A DNA stretch of 64,000 nucleotides from Hymenobacter cheonanensis (GCF_030581075.1 NZ_JAUQSW010000002.1:558001-622000), one strand, 5' to 3'. Positions 24,458 to 33,181 are shown, counted from the first letter of the stretch. The notes: generated by a model from the letters alone, not told the origin. Made by a program: numbers and translations.

Positions 24458-25598
24458 ACTGAAGCGCCTTCTCGACCTGGTACAAGGCCGGAATATCGTG
24501 GTAGTGGTACTTGGCCACCACCGTGCCGTTGTGCAGCACCAGCAGGCCGGGGTTCGAGCGAATGACGGACTTGAGCACCGTGGCATCGGCAAAGGCGTAG
24601 GGCGTGGCCAGGTTTACATCGTGGCGAAACGAGTCGAACTTGCCCGCCGCCGTGCTCGTGATGGTGAGCACGTCGATGTGCTTGCGCGACTTGCTGGCCG
24701 CCTCAAACAGCTTGTTGAAATCGGGGAAGCGGTCGCGGTCGGCCTTGTTGGTATTCTGCACAATGAGAATGAGCTTGTTGCCGGTAAGTACCTGCTTGGT
24801 TATGTCGTTGCCCTCAGGGTCGGTGATAACAAAATCGGTTACCACGGGCGTCGATTGCAGCGGGTTGAGCACCGTCATGGCCTTGTATTTCCAGGTCGAG
24901 TCGGTCGGAAACTGCTCGGCCTGCATCGTCTGGCCGTTGCGCTCGAAGGTGTACTGGTAGCGCGGCGCCTGGGCCGGCTTCATCAGCTGCGGGATGTTGT
25001 TGCCCACTTTATAGGGCAAGAAGTCGAAATACGGCAGGTGGCCCAGCGCCCGCACCCCAATGCCAATGGCCAGGGCACTGATAAAAGTCATGGCCATGAG
25101 CCCCGGCGTGCCGCGCACAAAGGCGCGCCGCAAGTGCTTCTGGTTGAAGTACACCACCGCCCACAGGCCCAGCAAAAACAGGTCTTTCAGGAACGAAGTC
25201 CAAGGCTTGAGCTTGATGAAATCGCCGAAGCAGCCGCAATCCGTTACCTTGTTGAAGGCAGCCGAATAGAAAGTGAGAAACGTAAAAAACACCAGCAGCA
25301 CTACCAGCGCCTGCAGCGTTTTGCGCAGGAAAAAGCGCAGCAGCAGCGACGCGCCCAGGATAACTTCGAGCGAGCTTAGGGCCACGCTCAGGAAGCGGCT
25401 GGCGTTGTGCAGCGGGTCGAAGAGCCAGCTCAGGGCCGGCACGTCGGCGCTGAACACCTCAAAATATTCTTCGAGCTTGTAGGCCGTGCCCACCGGGTCG
25501 TTGAGCTTGATGAGGCCCGAAAAAATAAACAATATGCCCAGCAGCGCCCAGCATAAGCGGGTAACCTGGCGCATGGGTTGGGGAAGGGAAATCTTCAT
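24456..25598 (-). CDS. DoxX-like membrane protein of the BT_3928 type
   Basis: 380 residues from the ATG at 25598. The N-terminal half has DoxX/MauE-like helices (LCWALLGILFIFSGLIKLNDP, LSSLEVILGASLLLRFFL, LVVLLVFFTFLTFYSAAF) and the motif KVTDCGCFGDFIKLKPWTSF, a redox-type CGC pair seen in MauE/DoxX relatives. The C-terminal ~180 residues look thioredoxin-like (KLILIVQNTNKADRDRFPDF, LVLHNGTVVAKYHYHDIP). Role not established; possibly electron or thiol transfer at the inner membrane. It sits directly downstream of the DUF1599 gene (40-nt gap), an association often seen in Bacteroidota. Confidence 0.82.
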   Translation of the reverse strand: MKISLPQPMRQVTRLCWALLGILFIFSGLIKLNDPVGTAYKLEEYFEVFSADVPALSWLFDPLHNASRFLSVALSSLEVILGASLLLRFFLRKTLQALVVLLVFFTFLTFYSAAFNKVTDCGCFGDFIKLKPWTSFLKDLFLLGLWAVVYFNQKHLRRAFVRGTPGLMAMTFISALAIGIGVRALGHLPYFDFLPYKVGNNIPQLMKPAQAPRYQYTFERNGQTMQAEQFPTDSTWKYKAMTVLNPLQSTPVVTDFVITDPEGNDITKQVLTGNKLILIVQNTNKADRDRFPDFNKLFEAASKSRKHIDVLTITSTAAGKFDSFRHDVNLATPYAFADATVLKSVIRSNPGLLVLHNGTVVAKYHYHDIPALYQVEKALQ

Positions 25599-25638
25599 AA
25601 AGCAGATAAGCAAAGGGCGTTACGGCCTGGCTAGCCCC

Positions 25639-26196
25639 TTACGGGCGCGGGGCGGCGGTGGCCGCTTCCTCCCGCAAAATGAGGGCAAACACGGCATAGT
25701 TCAGCATATCGCGGTAGCCGCCCTCCACGCCTTCGCTCACCAGGGCGACGCCCCCACTATTTTCGAGCTGCTTGATGCGGTGCAACTTCATGAGGATGAG
25801 GTCGGTGATGCTGCTCACGCGCATCTGGCGCCAGGCCTCGCCGTAGTCGTGGTTTTTGGCCAGCAGCAGTTCGCGGTTCTGGGCATTTTCGCGGTCGTAG
25901 GCGGCGGCTACCTCGGCGGTGGGCAAGTCGAGGGGCGCCTCAGGGGCTAGCCGCAGCTGCATGAGGGCAATGAGGCAGTAGTTGATGATGGCCACGAACT
26001 CCTCGTCCACGCCATCGGCAATTTTCTGGGTGCCCGTTTCCTGAATGGTGCGGATGCGGTTGGCCTTGATAAAAATCTGGTCCGTGACCGAGGGCAGGCG
26101 CAGGATGCGCCAGGCGGTGCCGTAGTCGTGGGTCTTAGCCAAAAACAGCGCGCGGCAGCGGCTCAAAATCTGGTCGTAGTGCTCGGGGGTAGTCAA
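25639..26196 (-). CDS. DUF1599 protein (two tandem copies of the domain)
   Basis: 185 residues. The frame stays open to 26400, overlapping folP on the other strand, but the protein family begins at TTPEHYDQILSRCRALF, so I choose the TTG at 26196. The two repeats are clear: LAKTHDYGTAWRILRLPSVT and LAKNHDYGEAWRQMRVSSIT, each followed by a [IL]-x-x-K-x-x-R-I-[RK] helix. The HDYG motifs suggest an all-alpha nucleotide-pyrophosphohydrolase-like fold, but function is unknown. It is divergent from folP and upstream of the BT_3928-like gene. Confidence 0.82.
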   Translation of the reverse strand: MTTPEHYDQILSRCRALFLAKTHDYGTAWRILRLPSVTDQIFIKANRIRTIQETGTQKIADGVDEEFVAIINYCLIALMQLRLAPEAPLDLPTAEVAAAYDRENAQNRELLLAKNHDYGEAWRQMRVSSITDLILMKLHRIKQLENSGGVALVSEGVEGGYRDMLNYAVFALILREEAATAAPRP

Positions 26197-26230
26197 AGGG
26201 GAAATGAGCGAATGCGTGAAGGGATGAATA

Positions 26231-26283
26231 GGCGCTCTGCGAACCTCTGCGCGAACCTCGGCGCCCTCAGCGGTAAATGGCGC
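26231..26283. repeat. Possible degenerate intergenic repeat
   Basis: GGCGCTCTGCGAACCTCTGC and related blocks (CTGCGCGAACCTC, CTCAGCGGTAAATGGCGCC) resemble a widespread intergenic repeat type of Bacteroidota. Weak internal duplication of GCGAACCTC. Only one copy is present in the window. Confidence 0.3.
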
Positions 26284-26363
26284 CCGCGCCAGATGGCCCG
26301 GCAAGTTCGCCCGTAGCGCCGGATATTTAACCCTTCGCACTTCCCTCCCCGCCCACCCACCCC

Positions 26364-27269
26364 ATGCTTGCCAGTCCCCCCGTTCTGCTCGAACCTCCAC
26401 AAAATCAGCCTTTCAGCAACTCGTTGCGCAGCCCCCACGGCCGCCTGCTCGACCTGCGCCAGCCGCAGGCAATGGGTATTCTCAACGTCACGCCCGATTC
26501 TTTTTACCCCGGCTCGCGGCTAGGCCCCGCCGACGAAGCGGCCCTGCTGCACCGCGCCGAGACTATGCTGGCCGCCGGCGCGGCGGCCCTCGACGTGGGC
26601 GGCTACAGCTCGCGCCCCGGCGCCGACGACATCAGCCCCGACGAGGAAAAAAGCCGCCTGCTGCCCGCCCTGGCCGCCCTGCGCCACGCGTTTCCGGCGG
26701 CGTTTATTTCGGTCGATACCTTCCGGGCTAGCGTGGCGGCCGAGGCCGTGGCGGCCGGCGCCGACCTCATCAACGACATCGGCGGCGGCACCCTCGATGC
26801 CAACATGCTCGCCACCGTGGCCCGCCTGCAAGTGCCTTATTGCCTGATGCACATGAAGGGTACGCCCCAAACAATGCGCGCGCTGGCCCACTACGACGAG
26901 GATATTGTGCTGACGCTGCTGCGCTTTTTCCGCGACCAGCTCGAGGCATTGCGCCAGGCTAACGGCGGGCTGGCCCCGCCCGACGTGCTGCTCGACCCCG
27001 GCTTCGGCTTTGCCAAAACCCCCGCCCACAACCACGAGCTGCTGCGCCGCCTGCCCGAGCTGGCCCCGCTGGGCCACGGCCTGCTGGTGGGCCTCTCGCG
27101 CAAGGCCATGGTGTACAAGCCCCTGGGGCTAGGCCCCGAAACGGCCCTCAACGGCACCACGGCCCTGCACGTGCTGGCCTTGCAGGGCGGGGCGCGCCTG
27201 CTGCGCGTGCACGACGTGGCCGAGGCCCGCCAAACCATCGAGCTACTGAGCGCCGGCGGAAGATACTAG
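26364..27269 (+). CDS. folP: Dihydropteroate synthase
   Basis: 301 residues. It condenses the pterin pyrophosphate with p-aminobenzoate (folate pathway; sulfonamide target). TIM-barrel motifs: AMGILNVTPDSFYPGSR (pABA/phosphate loop 1), DVGGYSSRPGADDISPDEEK (loop 2), FISVDTFRASVA, LINDIGGGTLD, YCLMHMKGTPQTM, LLDPGFGFAKTPAHN and LLVGLSRKAMV. The N-terminal 35 residues are a linker-like extension. The cdaA gene follows 9 nt after the stop; the folP-cdaA pairing is typical of Bacteroidota. Confidence 0.96.
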   Translation: MLASPPVLLEPPQNQPFSNSLRSPHGRLLDLRQPQAMGILNVTPDSFYPGSRLGPADEAALLHRAETMLAAGAAALDVGGYSSRPGADDISPDEEKSRLLPALAALRHAFPAAFISVDTFRASVAAEAVAAGADLINDIGGGTLDANMLATVARLQVPYCLMHMKGTPQTMRALAHYDEDIVLTLLRFFRDQLEALRQANGGLAPPDVLLDPGFGFAKTPAHNHELLRRLPELAPLGHGLLVGLSRKAMVYKPLGLGPETALNGTTALHVLALQGGARLLRVHDVAEARQTIELLSAGGRY

Positions 27270-27278
27270 CGGCCCACC

Positions 27279-28136
27279 TTGCCCGAGGCGCCGCAAAGGC
27301 CGTTCTTTGCGGTGCCAACCGCCCGCTCCTTGTCGCTCCCGTTTCCCTTTTACTTCCTGCATCTCGGGCTAGCCGATGTGGCCGACGTGCTGCTCGTGAC
27401 CTGGCTGCTGTATCAGCTCTACAAGCTGCTGCGCGGCTCGGTGGCCCTCAACGTCGCGCTCGGGCTGCTGAGCTTGTACCTGGTGTATTTGGTGGTAAAT
27501 GCGCTGGGGCTGGGGCTGCTCTCGGCCATTCTGGGGCAGTTTATGAGCGTGGGCGTGCTGGCCAGCATCATCCTGTTTCAGCAGGAAATCCGACGGTTTT
27601 TGCTCAATGTGGGCAAGGCGACTATGGAGGGCGGCGGCCCGCTGGGGTGGTGGCGGCGGCCTAGCGGGCCGCCCAGCGGCGCGCCCAGCGTGGCGGCCTT
27701 TGTGGAGGCGGCCACCAGCCTGGCCGGCAAGGAAACCGGGGCGCTCATCTGCTTCACGCTCACCTCCGACCTCAGCTCCTACGCCGAATCGGGCGACCGG
27801 CTCGATGCCGAGCCTAGCAAGCGCCTGCTGCTGGCCATCTTCAACAAAACCTCGCCCCTGCACGACGGCGCCGTGATAGTGGCCCGGGGCCGCCTGGTGG
27901 CCGCCCGCTGCATCTTGCCCGTGAGCCAAAACCCCGAGGTGCCGGCCGCCCTGGGCCTGCGCCACCGCGCCGCGCTAGGCCTCACCGAGGCCTCCGATGC
28001 CGTGGTGCTGGTGGTGAGCGAGGAAACCGGCCAGATGAGCCTGGTGCGCCACGGCGAAATTCACCGCGGGCTGGCCGCCGCCGAGCTTAAGGCCCGCCTG
28101 CAGGAGTGGCTGCTAGTGGGCCCCCGGCCGGCCTAG
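27279..28136 (+). CDS. cdaA: Diadenylate cyclase (CdaA/DacA type)
   Basis: 285 residues. Three N-terminal membrane helices (VLLVTWLLYQLYKLL, LGLLSLYLVYLVVNALGLG, FMSVGVLASIILFQ) precede a DAC domain with both catalytic motifs: DGA in SPLHDGAVIV and RHR in ALGLRHRAALGLT, plus the FQQEIRRFL coupling helix. It makes c-di-AMP from two ATP at the inner membrane. In Firmicutes cdaA lies with cdaR and glmM; here it follows folP, as in other Bacteroidota. It overlaps the 3' end of the convergent STAS-like gene by 24 nt. Confidence 0.95.
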   Translation: MPEAPQRPFFAVPTARSLSLPFPFYFLHLGLADVADVLLVTWLLYQLYKLLRGSVALNVALGLLSLYLVYLVVNALGLGLLSAILGQFMSVGVLASIILFQQEIRRFLLNVGKATMEGGGPLGWWRRPSGPPSGAPSVAAFVEAATSLAGKETGALICFTLTSDLSSYAESGDRLDAEPSKRLLLAIFNKTSPLHDGAVIVARGRLVAARCILPVSQNPEVPAALGLRHRAALGLTEASDAVVLVVSEETGQMSLVRHGEIHRGLAAAELKARLQEWLLVGPRPA

Positions 28137-28538
28137 CTGGGCGGCGGGCCGGGCGGGCAGCAAAAAGCTGGGCCCCTCAAAGTCGGCGGCGGGCTGCAGG
28201 TCCAGCTGCTGGTCCAGGCCACTCAGGTGCAGCTGGTGCAGCACCGCCGCCGGCAGGCCGCACCAGTGCAGCCGGGTGCCCGCCTGCTGGCTATGGGTGT
28301 GGGCGCGCAGCAGGGCCTGCTGGCCCTGCTGGCTTAGGGCGCACAGGCCCTGGCTGTCAATCCAGGCGTGAGCGGGGTGGCGCTCCAGCAGCTGCTCCAC
28401 GCCGTGCACGAGGTGGGCGGCATCGGCGTCGCTGCAGCAGCTGCCGCGCAGGCTCATGCCCACGCATTGGCGGTGGCTGCCTAGGTGAATGGTGAGCGTG
28501 CGCGTGGGCAAAATGAGTAAAAAAAAGGTATCGTTCAT
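28113..28538 (-). CDS. STAS-like small protein, paralogue 2
   Basis: 141 residues from the ATG at 28538 (an open extension of 11 codons lies between promoter and ATG). It aligns with the protein at 2035-2445: GMSLRGSCCSDADAAHLV, HAWIDSQGLCALSQQGQQAL, TRLHWCGLPAAVLHQLHLSG. The helix/strand order fits a STAS domain, with Ser in LSQQGQ at the potential phosphorylation site. N-terminal strands (FLLILPTRTLTIHLG) are extra compared with paralogue 1. It is rich in His and Gln. No partner kinase nearby. Convergent with cdaA, overlapping by 24 nt. Confidence 0.55.
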   Translation of the reverse strand: MNDTFFLLILPTRTLTIHLGSHRQCVGMSLRGSCCSDADAAHLVHGVEQLLERHPAHAWIDSQGLCALSQQGQQALLRAHTHSQQAGTRLHWCGLPAAVLHQLHLSGLDQQLDLQPAADFEGPSFLLPARPAAQLGRPGAH

Positions 28539-28568
28539 AGCAGCAGGAAGGAAGCGCGCGGAGTGCTG

Positions 28569-28601
28569 CAAATATACAGGTGTAAATCAGTTGATTACCA
28601 A
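28569..28601 (-). promoter_or_regulatory. Promoter of STAS-like paralogue 2
   Basis: On the minus strand: TTG (28601-28599), 22 nt, then TATATTTG (28576-28569). Same spacing as upstream of paralogue 1 at 1960-1992. The ATG at 28538 is 30 nt beyond the box. Confidence 0.6.
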
Positions 28602-28907
28602 CGGCTAAAAACGTTCTTTTCGTGCGTAGTTATACTTGTTTTTATGCTTGGGTTTTTCGCGCCGGCTGTGGGCTGGCCCTCCTCCCGGCGGGGGGGCTAG
28701 GTATTTTTCCCGCCCGCCAAGTCATTATACGCAATTTCTTCCCGTAATAACCCGCATAGGTGCTCCGTATAAGTCGGTAATTGTATTGTAAATTAAGGAT
28801 TTAGTAGGAAAATACTCATCCTGGTTGGCTACTTAGCCGTTGCAAGGCCACCGTGCGTGGCCCTTAGCCCGCTGGTCATCTTTTTCTCACTTATTTCCTT
28901 CTGTTCT
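28602..28907. other. Intergenic region between divergent genes, no gene seen
   Basis: About 300 nt, partly AT-rich. It contains TATACTTG at 28631-28638, a one-mismatch -7 box on the plus strand, a short GC block near 28665-28710, and the AT-rich stretch 28740-28830 likely to carry the promoter of the KGG stress gene. No ORF, hairpin or repeat of note. Confidence 0.5.
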
Positions 28908-29195
28908 ATGAAACCAACTTTGAGTTCGCAGCCCACCGGCCTCACGCTGAAAACCCGCCCGGCCGCCCGCATCGGCGACGGTAGCCGCACCAGCCGCCGG
29001 GGCTTTGCCAGCATGGACCCCGCCGAGCAGCGCCGCATTGCCAGCGAGGGCGGCAAGGCCTCGCACGCCAGCGGCCAGGGCCACAAGTGGACGGCCGACG
29101 AGGCCCGCGAGGCCGGCCGCAAAGGCGGCCTCACCAGCCGCCGGGGCCCTGGCCGCGCTACCGGGGCCGCAGGCAAGGCCAAAGCTGCCAAGTAA
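28908..29195 (+). CDS. KGG-repeat general stress protein
   Basis: 95 residues, highly basic and Gly-rich; the start at 28908 is preferred over an open extension to 28857. The stress-induced KGG motif region is plain: RGFASMDPAEQRRIASEGGK (repeat 1), then ASHASGQGHKWTADEAREAG with RKGG (repeat 2). Family members such as E. coli YciG and B. subtilis GsiB are induced by general stress, starvation or desiccation and are hydrophilic and disordered. An Ala/Lys-rich tail (ATGAAGKAKAAK) may bind nucleic acid. A long intergenic region upstream fits independent stress control, and a strong terminator follows. Confidence 0.85.
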   Translation: MKPTLSSQPTGLTLKTRPAARIGDGSRTSRRGFASMDPAEQRRIASEGGKASHASGQGHKWTADEAREAGRKGGLTSRRGPGRATGAAGKAKAAK

Positions 29196-29222
29196 GCCGC
29201 CGCCCGGTAAGCCGTCGGCTAC

Positions 29223-29281
29223 CCCGCCAAAAGGCCCGGCCCTTTCCGCTGTCTGCGGAAGGGACCGGGCCTTTTGGCGGG
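29223..29281. terminator. Strong bidirectional terminator
   Basis: Palindrome of about 26-bp arms: CCCGCCAAAAGGCCCGG and its complement, with inner CCCTTTCCGC / GCGGAAGGG. It lies between the converging KGG and NarL-type regulator genes. Confidence 0.9.
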
Positions 29282-29290
29282 TAGTGGGGG

Positions 29291-29935
29291 CTAGTCGAGC
29301 AGGCCCTGGGTCACGGCCATGCGAATGAGGGCGGCCGTGTTTTTGGTCTGGGTCTTTTCCAGAATGTTCTGGCGGTGGGTTTCGATGGTGCGCTTGCTGG
29401 TGAAAAGCTTTTCGGCTATCTCATTGGTAGTGAGGCCTTCGGAGAGTAATTGCAGCACCTCGCTCTCGCGGCGCGAGAGGCGAGTGGCTTTGGCGGCTTC
29501 TTCGGGCTCGTCGTCTTTGGCCAGCACTTTGCGCAGCATGTTCAGGCCCAGGTCGCTGCACAAAAACTGGCGCCCGGCAATAATGGTCTGGATGGCTACC
29601 AGAATCTCACCCTTTTCGGCACTCTTGAGCACGTAGCCCGCCGCGCCCGCATCAAAGAGCTGGCCGATGTAGCGCTCATGGGCCAGCATGCTCAGAATGA
29701 GGATGCGGATGTGCGGATACTCGGTGCGCAGCCGCAGGGTGGTGGCTAGCCCGTCGAGCACGGGCATGTTGGCGTCGAGCATCACCACGTCGGTGGGGGT
29801 GGTGGGCAGGCGGTCGAGCAGCTCCTGCCCGTTGCCGGCCTCGCCTACAATACTGATATCGGGCTCGTTGGCAAGCAACGCCCGCAAGCCATCGCGCACG
29901 ATGGTGTGGTCGTCGACCAAAAAAATACGGCTCAT
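29291..29935 (-). CDS. NarL/LuxR-family response regulator
   Basis: 214 residues. Receiver: RIFLVDDHTIVRDGLRALL (acidic pair), phosphoacceptor Asp in DVVMLDANMPVLDGLATT, Ser in ILILSMLAHE, Lys in GYVLKSAEKGEI. LuxR-type helix-turn-helix at residues ~148-210: LSRRESEVLQLLSEGLTTNE, KRTIETHRQNILEKTQTKN. Its partner should be a HisKA_3 kinase; the kinase fragment at the left window edge is of that class, but linkage is not shown. Transcribed alone. Confidence 0.93.
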   Translation of the reverse strand: MSRIFLVDDHTIVRDGLRALLANEPDISIVGEAGNGQELLDRLPTTPTDVVMLDANMPVLDGLATTLRLRTEYPHIRILILSMLAHERYIGQLFDAGAAGYVLKSAEKGEILVAIQTIIAGRQFLCSDLGLNMLRKVLAKDDEPEEAAKATRLSRRESEVLQLLSEGLTTNEIAEKLFTSKRTIETHRQNILEKTQTKNTAALIRMAVTQGLLD

Positions 29936-30034
29936 GGCACTGGTTAAAATAGCAGCAAATGCTAAATAGGGGCTCCTACGAAAGTGGCGGGCGAATGGCT
30001 AATTTATTGGTAGCCAGCTGCTATAAAGTTGAGC

Positions 30035-31231
30035 TTATTTCAGCACGCCCAGCTCGTGGCCCACTTTGGTGAAGGCCGCGATGGCCTTGTCGAGCTGCGC
30101 CTGGGTGTGGGCGGCGCTCAGCTGCACCCGAATGCGGGCTTTGCCCTGCGGCACCACGGGGTAGTAGAAGCCCACCACGTAGATGCCCTCATCAAGCATT
30201 TTGGCGGCAAATTCCTGGGCCAGCTTGGCGTCGTAGAGCATAACGGGCACAATGGGGTGCTCGCCGGGCGTGATGTCGAAGCCGGCGGCTGTCATCTTTT
30301 CGCGGAAATACTTCGTGTTCTCCTCCAGCTGGTCGCGCAGGGCGGTGCTTTCGGTCAGCAATTCCAGCACGCGCAGCGAGGCGCCCACAATGGCCGGCGC
30401 CAGGGTGTTCGAGAACAGGTAAGGCCGCGAGCGCTGGCGCAGAATTTCGATAATCTCCTTGCGGCCCGAGGTGAAGCCGCCCATGGCGCCGCCCAGGGCC
30501 TTGCCCAGCGTGCCCGTGATGATGTCGACGCGGCCCATCACGTCGCGGTACTCGTGGGTGCCGCGCCCGGTTTTGCCCAAAAAGCCCATCGAGTGGCACT
30601 CGTCTATCATCACGAGGGCGTCGTACTGGTCGGCCAGGTCGCAGATTTTATCTAATTGCGCGATAGTGCCGTCCATCGAAAACGAGCCGTCCGTGACGAT
30701 GATGCGGTGGCGCATGCCGGCGGCTACGGCGTCCTGGAGCTGCTTTTCCAGGTCGGCCATGTCGTTGTGCAGGTAGCGGTAGCGCTTGGCCTTGCACAGG
30801 CGCACGCCGTCGATGATGCTGGCGTGGTTGAGGGCGTCGGAAATAATAGCGTCGCGCTCGTCAAACAGCGGCTCAAACACGCCGCCGTTGGCGTCGAAAG
30901 CCGCCGCGTAAAGAATAGTATCCTCGGTGCCCAGAAACTCGGCCAGCTTGGCCTCCAGCGCCTTGTGAATGTCCTGGGTGCCGCAGATGAAGCGCACCGA
31001 CGACATGCCGTAGCCGTGCGAGTCGATGGTAGCCTTGGCCGCCTCAATCACGGCCGGGTGCGAGCTGAGGCCCAGGTAGTTATTGGCGCAGAAGTTAAGC
31101 ACGTCGCCCGCCTCCTGGGTGTCTATTTCGGCGCCCTGGGGCGAGGTTATCACGCGCTCTTTCTTGTAGAGGCCCGCGTCTTTTATTTCCTGAAGTTGGT
31201 GCTGAAGGTCAGCCTGAAGAGTGCCGTACAT
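30035..31231 (-). CDS. kbl: Glycine C-acetyltransferase (2-amino-3-ketobutyrate CoA ligase)
   Basis: 398 residues, exact family length. A fold-type I PLP enzyme of the alpha-oxoamine synthase family: [90 protein letters not shown] and the PLP lysine in [15 protein letters not shown]. It cleaves 2-amino-3-oxobutyrate with CoA into glycine and acetyl-CoA. The step before it, threonine oxidation, is probably done by the dehydrogenase at 33299-34291. Last gene after the hypothetical protein gene at 31262, but with its own box TAATTTTG 25 nt ahead of the ATG. Confidence 0.96.
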   Translation of the reverse strand: MYGTLQADLQHQLQEIKDAGLYKKERVITSPQGAEIDTQEAGDVLNFCANNYLGLSSHPAVIEAAKATIDSHGYGMSSVRFICGTQDIHKALEAKLAEFLGTEDTILYAAAFDANGGVFEPLFDERDAIISDALNHASIIDGVRLCKAKRYRYLHNDMADLEKQLQDAVAAGMRHRIIVTDGSFSMDGTIAQLDKICDLADQYDALVMIDECHSMGFLGKTGRGTHEYRDVMGRVDIITGTLGKALGGAMGGFTSGRKEIIEILRQRSRPYLFSNTLAPAIVGASLRVLELLTESTALRDQLEENTKYFREKMTAAGFDITPGEHPIVPVMLYDAKLAQEFAAKMLDEGIYVVGFYYPVVPQGKARIRVQLSAAHTQAQLDKAIAAFTKVGHELGVLK

Positions 31232-31256
31232 GGGTGGTGGGGCTTTATGAGTAAAA

Positions 31257-31264
31257 CAAAATTA
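31257..31264 (-). promoter_or_regulatory. -7 promoter box of kbl
   Basis: TAATTTTG on the minus strand, an exact TAnnTTTG match, 25 nt upstream of the kbl ATG and touching the stop codon of the preceding gene. Confidence 0.45.
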
Positions 31265-32068
31265 CTCCGCGCCGGAAGTAGCAGGCGGAGTTGAATTTTC
31301 CAGACAGTACAACAAGTCGGAAAGGCGCTGCGCTAGCTTGGGTGCTAGGTCGGCATATTGAAAAAAGCCTTCTTCGAGATACCGTTGCGCCGCTTGCTTA
31401 AAGCCAGCCGCCACCGGCATGGTTTCATCACGATAGAGAAAGTGATGTAGCCAATCTACGAGCAATAGGAACGCTGGCGATTTGACGTAAGCCGCCACCG
31501 GCTGGCTAGGGGCTGGTTGCAGCGCCTCATACCAGAGCTGCCGAAGCCATGCTGCTGGTGGTAGCTCACTTTCTGCTAGCTCCTGGTAGGCCGGGCCTGC
31601 GGAGTTGCCCCAGCCATCGGCCGAGCGGCCCGCCAGAAACTCCGCAAACTCCGCTCGCAAAAGCGCCAGGCACACTAGCCACCATGCGCGCAGGCAGTCA
31701 AGTACGACTTGCTGCTCCTCAGCCGGCCAGGCTTGCCAGTGTGCGTAAGCCAGCTTGCCGGCAAAGCACCGCAAGTCGCAAGCTCCCTCGTGAATAGTGC
31801 CAGGATAATAAGTAAAATCAGGGGTAAGCGCCGAGAGCAATGCCGGCAGAAAATGCTTGAAATCTGCCTCGCTGCCCCAGGTGGTCATGGCTTTGAAGGC
31901 GTAGCGCCGCAAGTTGCCGCTGCGCAACTCGGCGTGGTCGGCGGCCGACACGCAGCAAGGGCAACCGTCGGCCGTGCCTCGCAGTGGGTACTTTGCAAAA
32001 ACTGCGGCCAGTGCCGCGTGTGCCTGGGCTAGCTCACGCTGGGCATCGGGTAAGGTCATAATCGCCAT
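31262..32068 (-). CDS. Uncharacterised cytosolic protein with a CPCC motif
   Basis: 268 residues, no signal or membrane helix, rich in Trp and Leu. Residues 27-44 (YPLRGTADGCPCCVSAADHA) hold a cysteine cluster, followed by RYAFKAMTTWGSEADFKHFL, a phrase shared by a family of bacterial hypothetical proteins with Trp-Gly-x-x-x-Asp-Phe-x-His-Phe-Leu-Pro. The remainder is helical (WPAEEQQVVLDCLRAWWLVC). It starts 2 nt after the patatin gene stop, so it is co-transcribed with it. Its GC content is visibly lower than that of its neighbours, suggesting a separate origin. Function unknown. Confidence 0.7.
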   Translation of the reverse strand: MAIMTLPDAQRELAQAHAALAAVFAKYPLRGTADGCPCCVSAADHAELRSGNLRRYAFKAMTTWGSEADFKHFLPALLSALTPDFTYYPGTIHEGACDLRCFAGKLAYAHWQAWPAEEQQVVLDCLRAWWLVCLALLRAEFAEFLAGRSADGWGNSAGPAYQELAESELPPAAWLRQLWYEALQPAPSQPVAAYVKSPAFLLLVDWLHHFLYRDETMPVAAGFKQAAQRYLEEGFFQYADLAPKLAQRLSDLLYCLENSTPPATSGAE

Positions 32069-32070
32069 AC

Positions 32071-33177
32071 CTACTTCTGCGCCTGCGTTTTGCTGAAAAA
32101 CGCCTGCACGCCCGCCCGGCCGCTAGCCATGAGCTGCTGCTTCTGGGCGCTGGAAATGCGTTTAATCTTCGGGCTGAAGCCCAAGAAATTGATGCTGACG
32201 GTGCGCTGCCAGTCGGCCGCCTGCATGGGGTTGAGGTTTTCGAGGGCCACGGTGTAGAGGGCACCCACGTAGGAGTTGAAATCGGTGACGGCGTAGGGGG
32301 CTAGCTGCTGGCGGCCGGTGGCGGTGGTATCGCAGGCAATCTGGTCGGCGCGGTCGAGGCGCAAGCCCAGCGTTTCGGGGTTGTACACGTTGCCGCGGGC
32401 ATCGGGCCTAGCGGTGGCGGCGAGGCTGGCGGGCAGGTAGCGGGGCTTGTCGAAGAGGTCGATGGGGTAGTTGGCTAGCAAGCCGCCATCCACGAGCACC
32501 TGCACGGGCTGGCCGGGCGCGGGCGGGCCGGTAATGACGTTGTTCTGGCCATCGAGCAGCACCGCCCGGAAGTAGAGCGGAATACTCATGCTGATGCGCA
32601 CAGCGTCGGCCACGCGCATGGTGGGGTTGGTTTCGTGGCTGAAAACTTGCGTGCGCTGCGTAGTGAGGTTGGTGCCGGTGGTGTAGAGGTCGCGGTAGCG
32701 GCCGGGCTGTGCCTGGGCCAGCGCGTGCAGCTCGCCCAGCGTGAGGTTAGGCCGCTGGGTTTTGCGGGCCACCAGCTCGCTGAGGTATTCGCTGAACTCA
32801 TCGCCGCGGTACCAGCCGTACTGCTTCACCAGCCGGTGCGTGCCGCCGAAAAAGATGAAGCGGCCGTCGTTGAGGCGCTGCACGGGCGTGGCGTTCACCA
32901 CGGCCACAATCTCATCGGGCGAGTAGCCCACGGCCAGCAGCGCCGCCTGAATGGCGCCCGCCGAGGTGCCGCCCACCCGCTCGATGCGGGCCAGCACGCC
33001 CCGGCTTTCCAGCTCCTGCAAGGCGCCGCCGTAGGCAATGCCCCGGATGCCCCCGCCCTCCAGCACCAGGTTGCGGTAGGGCGAGGGGCTAGCGGCCGGG
33101 GCCTGGGCACCGGCCGGGGTAATAGGGCCCAGGAGCGCCGCCAGGGCACTACATAGTATAAAAAACCGGGTAAGCAT
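32071..33177 (-). CDS. Patatin-like phospholipase, exported
   Basis: 368 residues with a signal peptide (FFILCSALAALLGPITPAGAQA). Patatin domain: oxyanion loop LVLEGGGIRGIAYGGAL, nucleophile elbow VGGTSAGAIQA (G-x-S-x-G) and catalytic Asp in LVDGGLLANYP (DGG). It probably hydrolyses acyl esters of phospholipids in the periplasm or outer membrane, but no barrel domain is seen at the C-terminus. TATCTTTA lies exactly 4 nt before the ATG. A hypothetical gene follows after 2 nt and kbl after that. Confidence 0.92.
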   Translation of the reverse strand: MLTRFFILCSALAALLGPITPAGAQAPAASPSPYRNLVLEGGGIRGIAYGGALQELESRGVLARIERVGGTSAGAIQAALLAVGYSPDEIVAVVNATPVQRLNDGRFIFFGGTHRLVKQYGWYRGDEFSEYLSELVARKTQRPNLTLGELHALAQAQPGRYRDLYTTGTNLTTQRTQVFSHETNPTMRVADAVRISMSIPLYFRAVLLDGQNNVITGPPAPGQPVQVLVDGGLLANYPIDLFDKPRYLPASLAATARPDARGNVYNPETLGLRLDRADQIACDTTATGRQQLAPYAVTDFNSYVGALYTVALENLNPMQAADWQRTVSINFLGFSPKIKRISSAQKQQLMASGRAGVQAFFSKTQAQK

Positions 33178-33181
33178 CGGC

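Noticed and set aside
26197..26400. N-terminal extension of the DUF1599 reading frame
   Set aside because: Low-complexity residues from intergenic DNA that overlap folP; the family starts at TTPEHYDQ.
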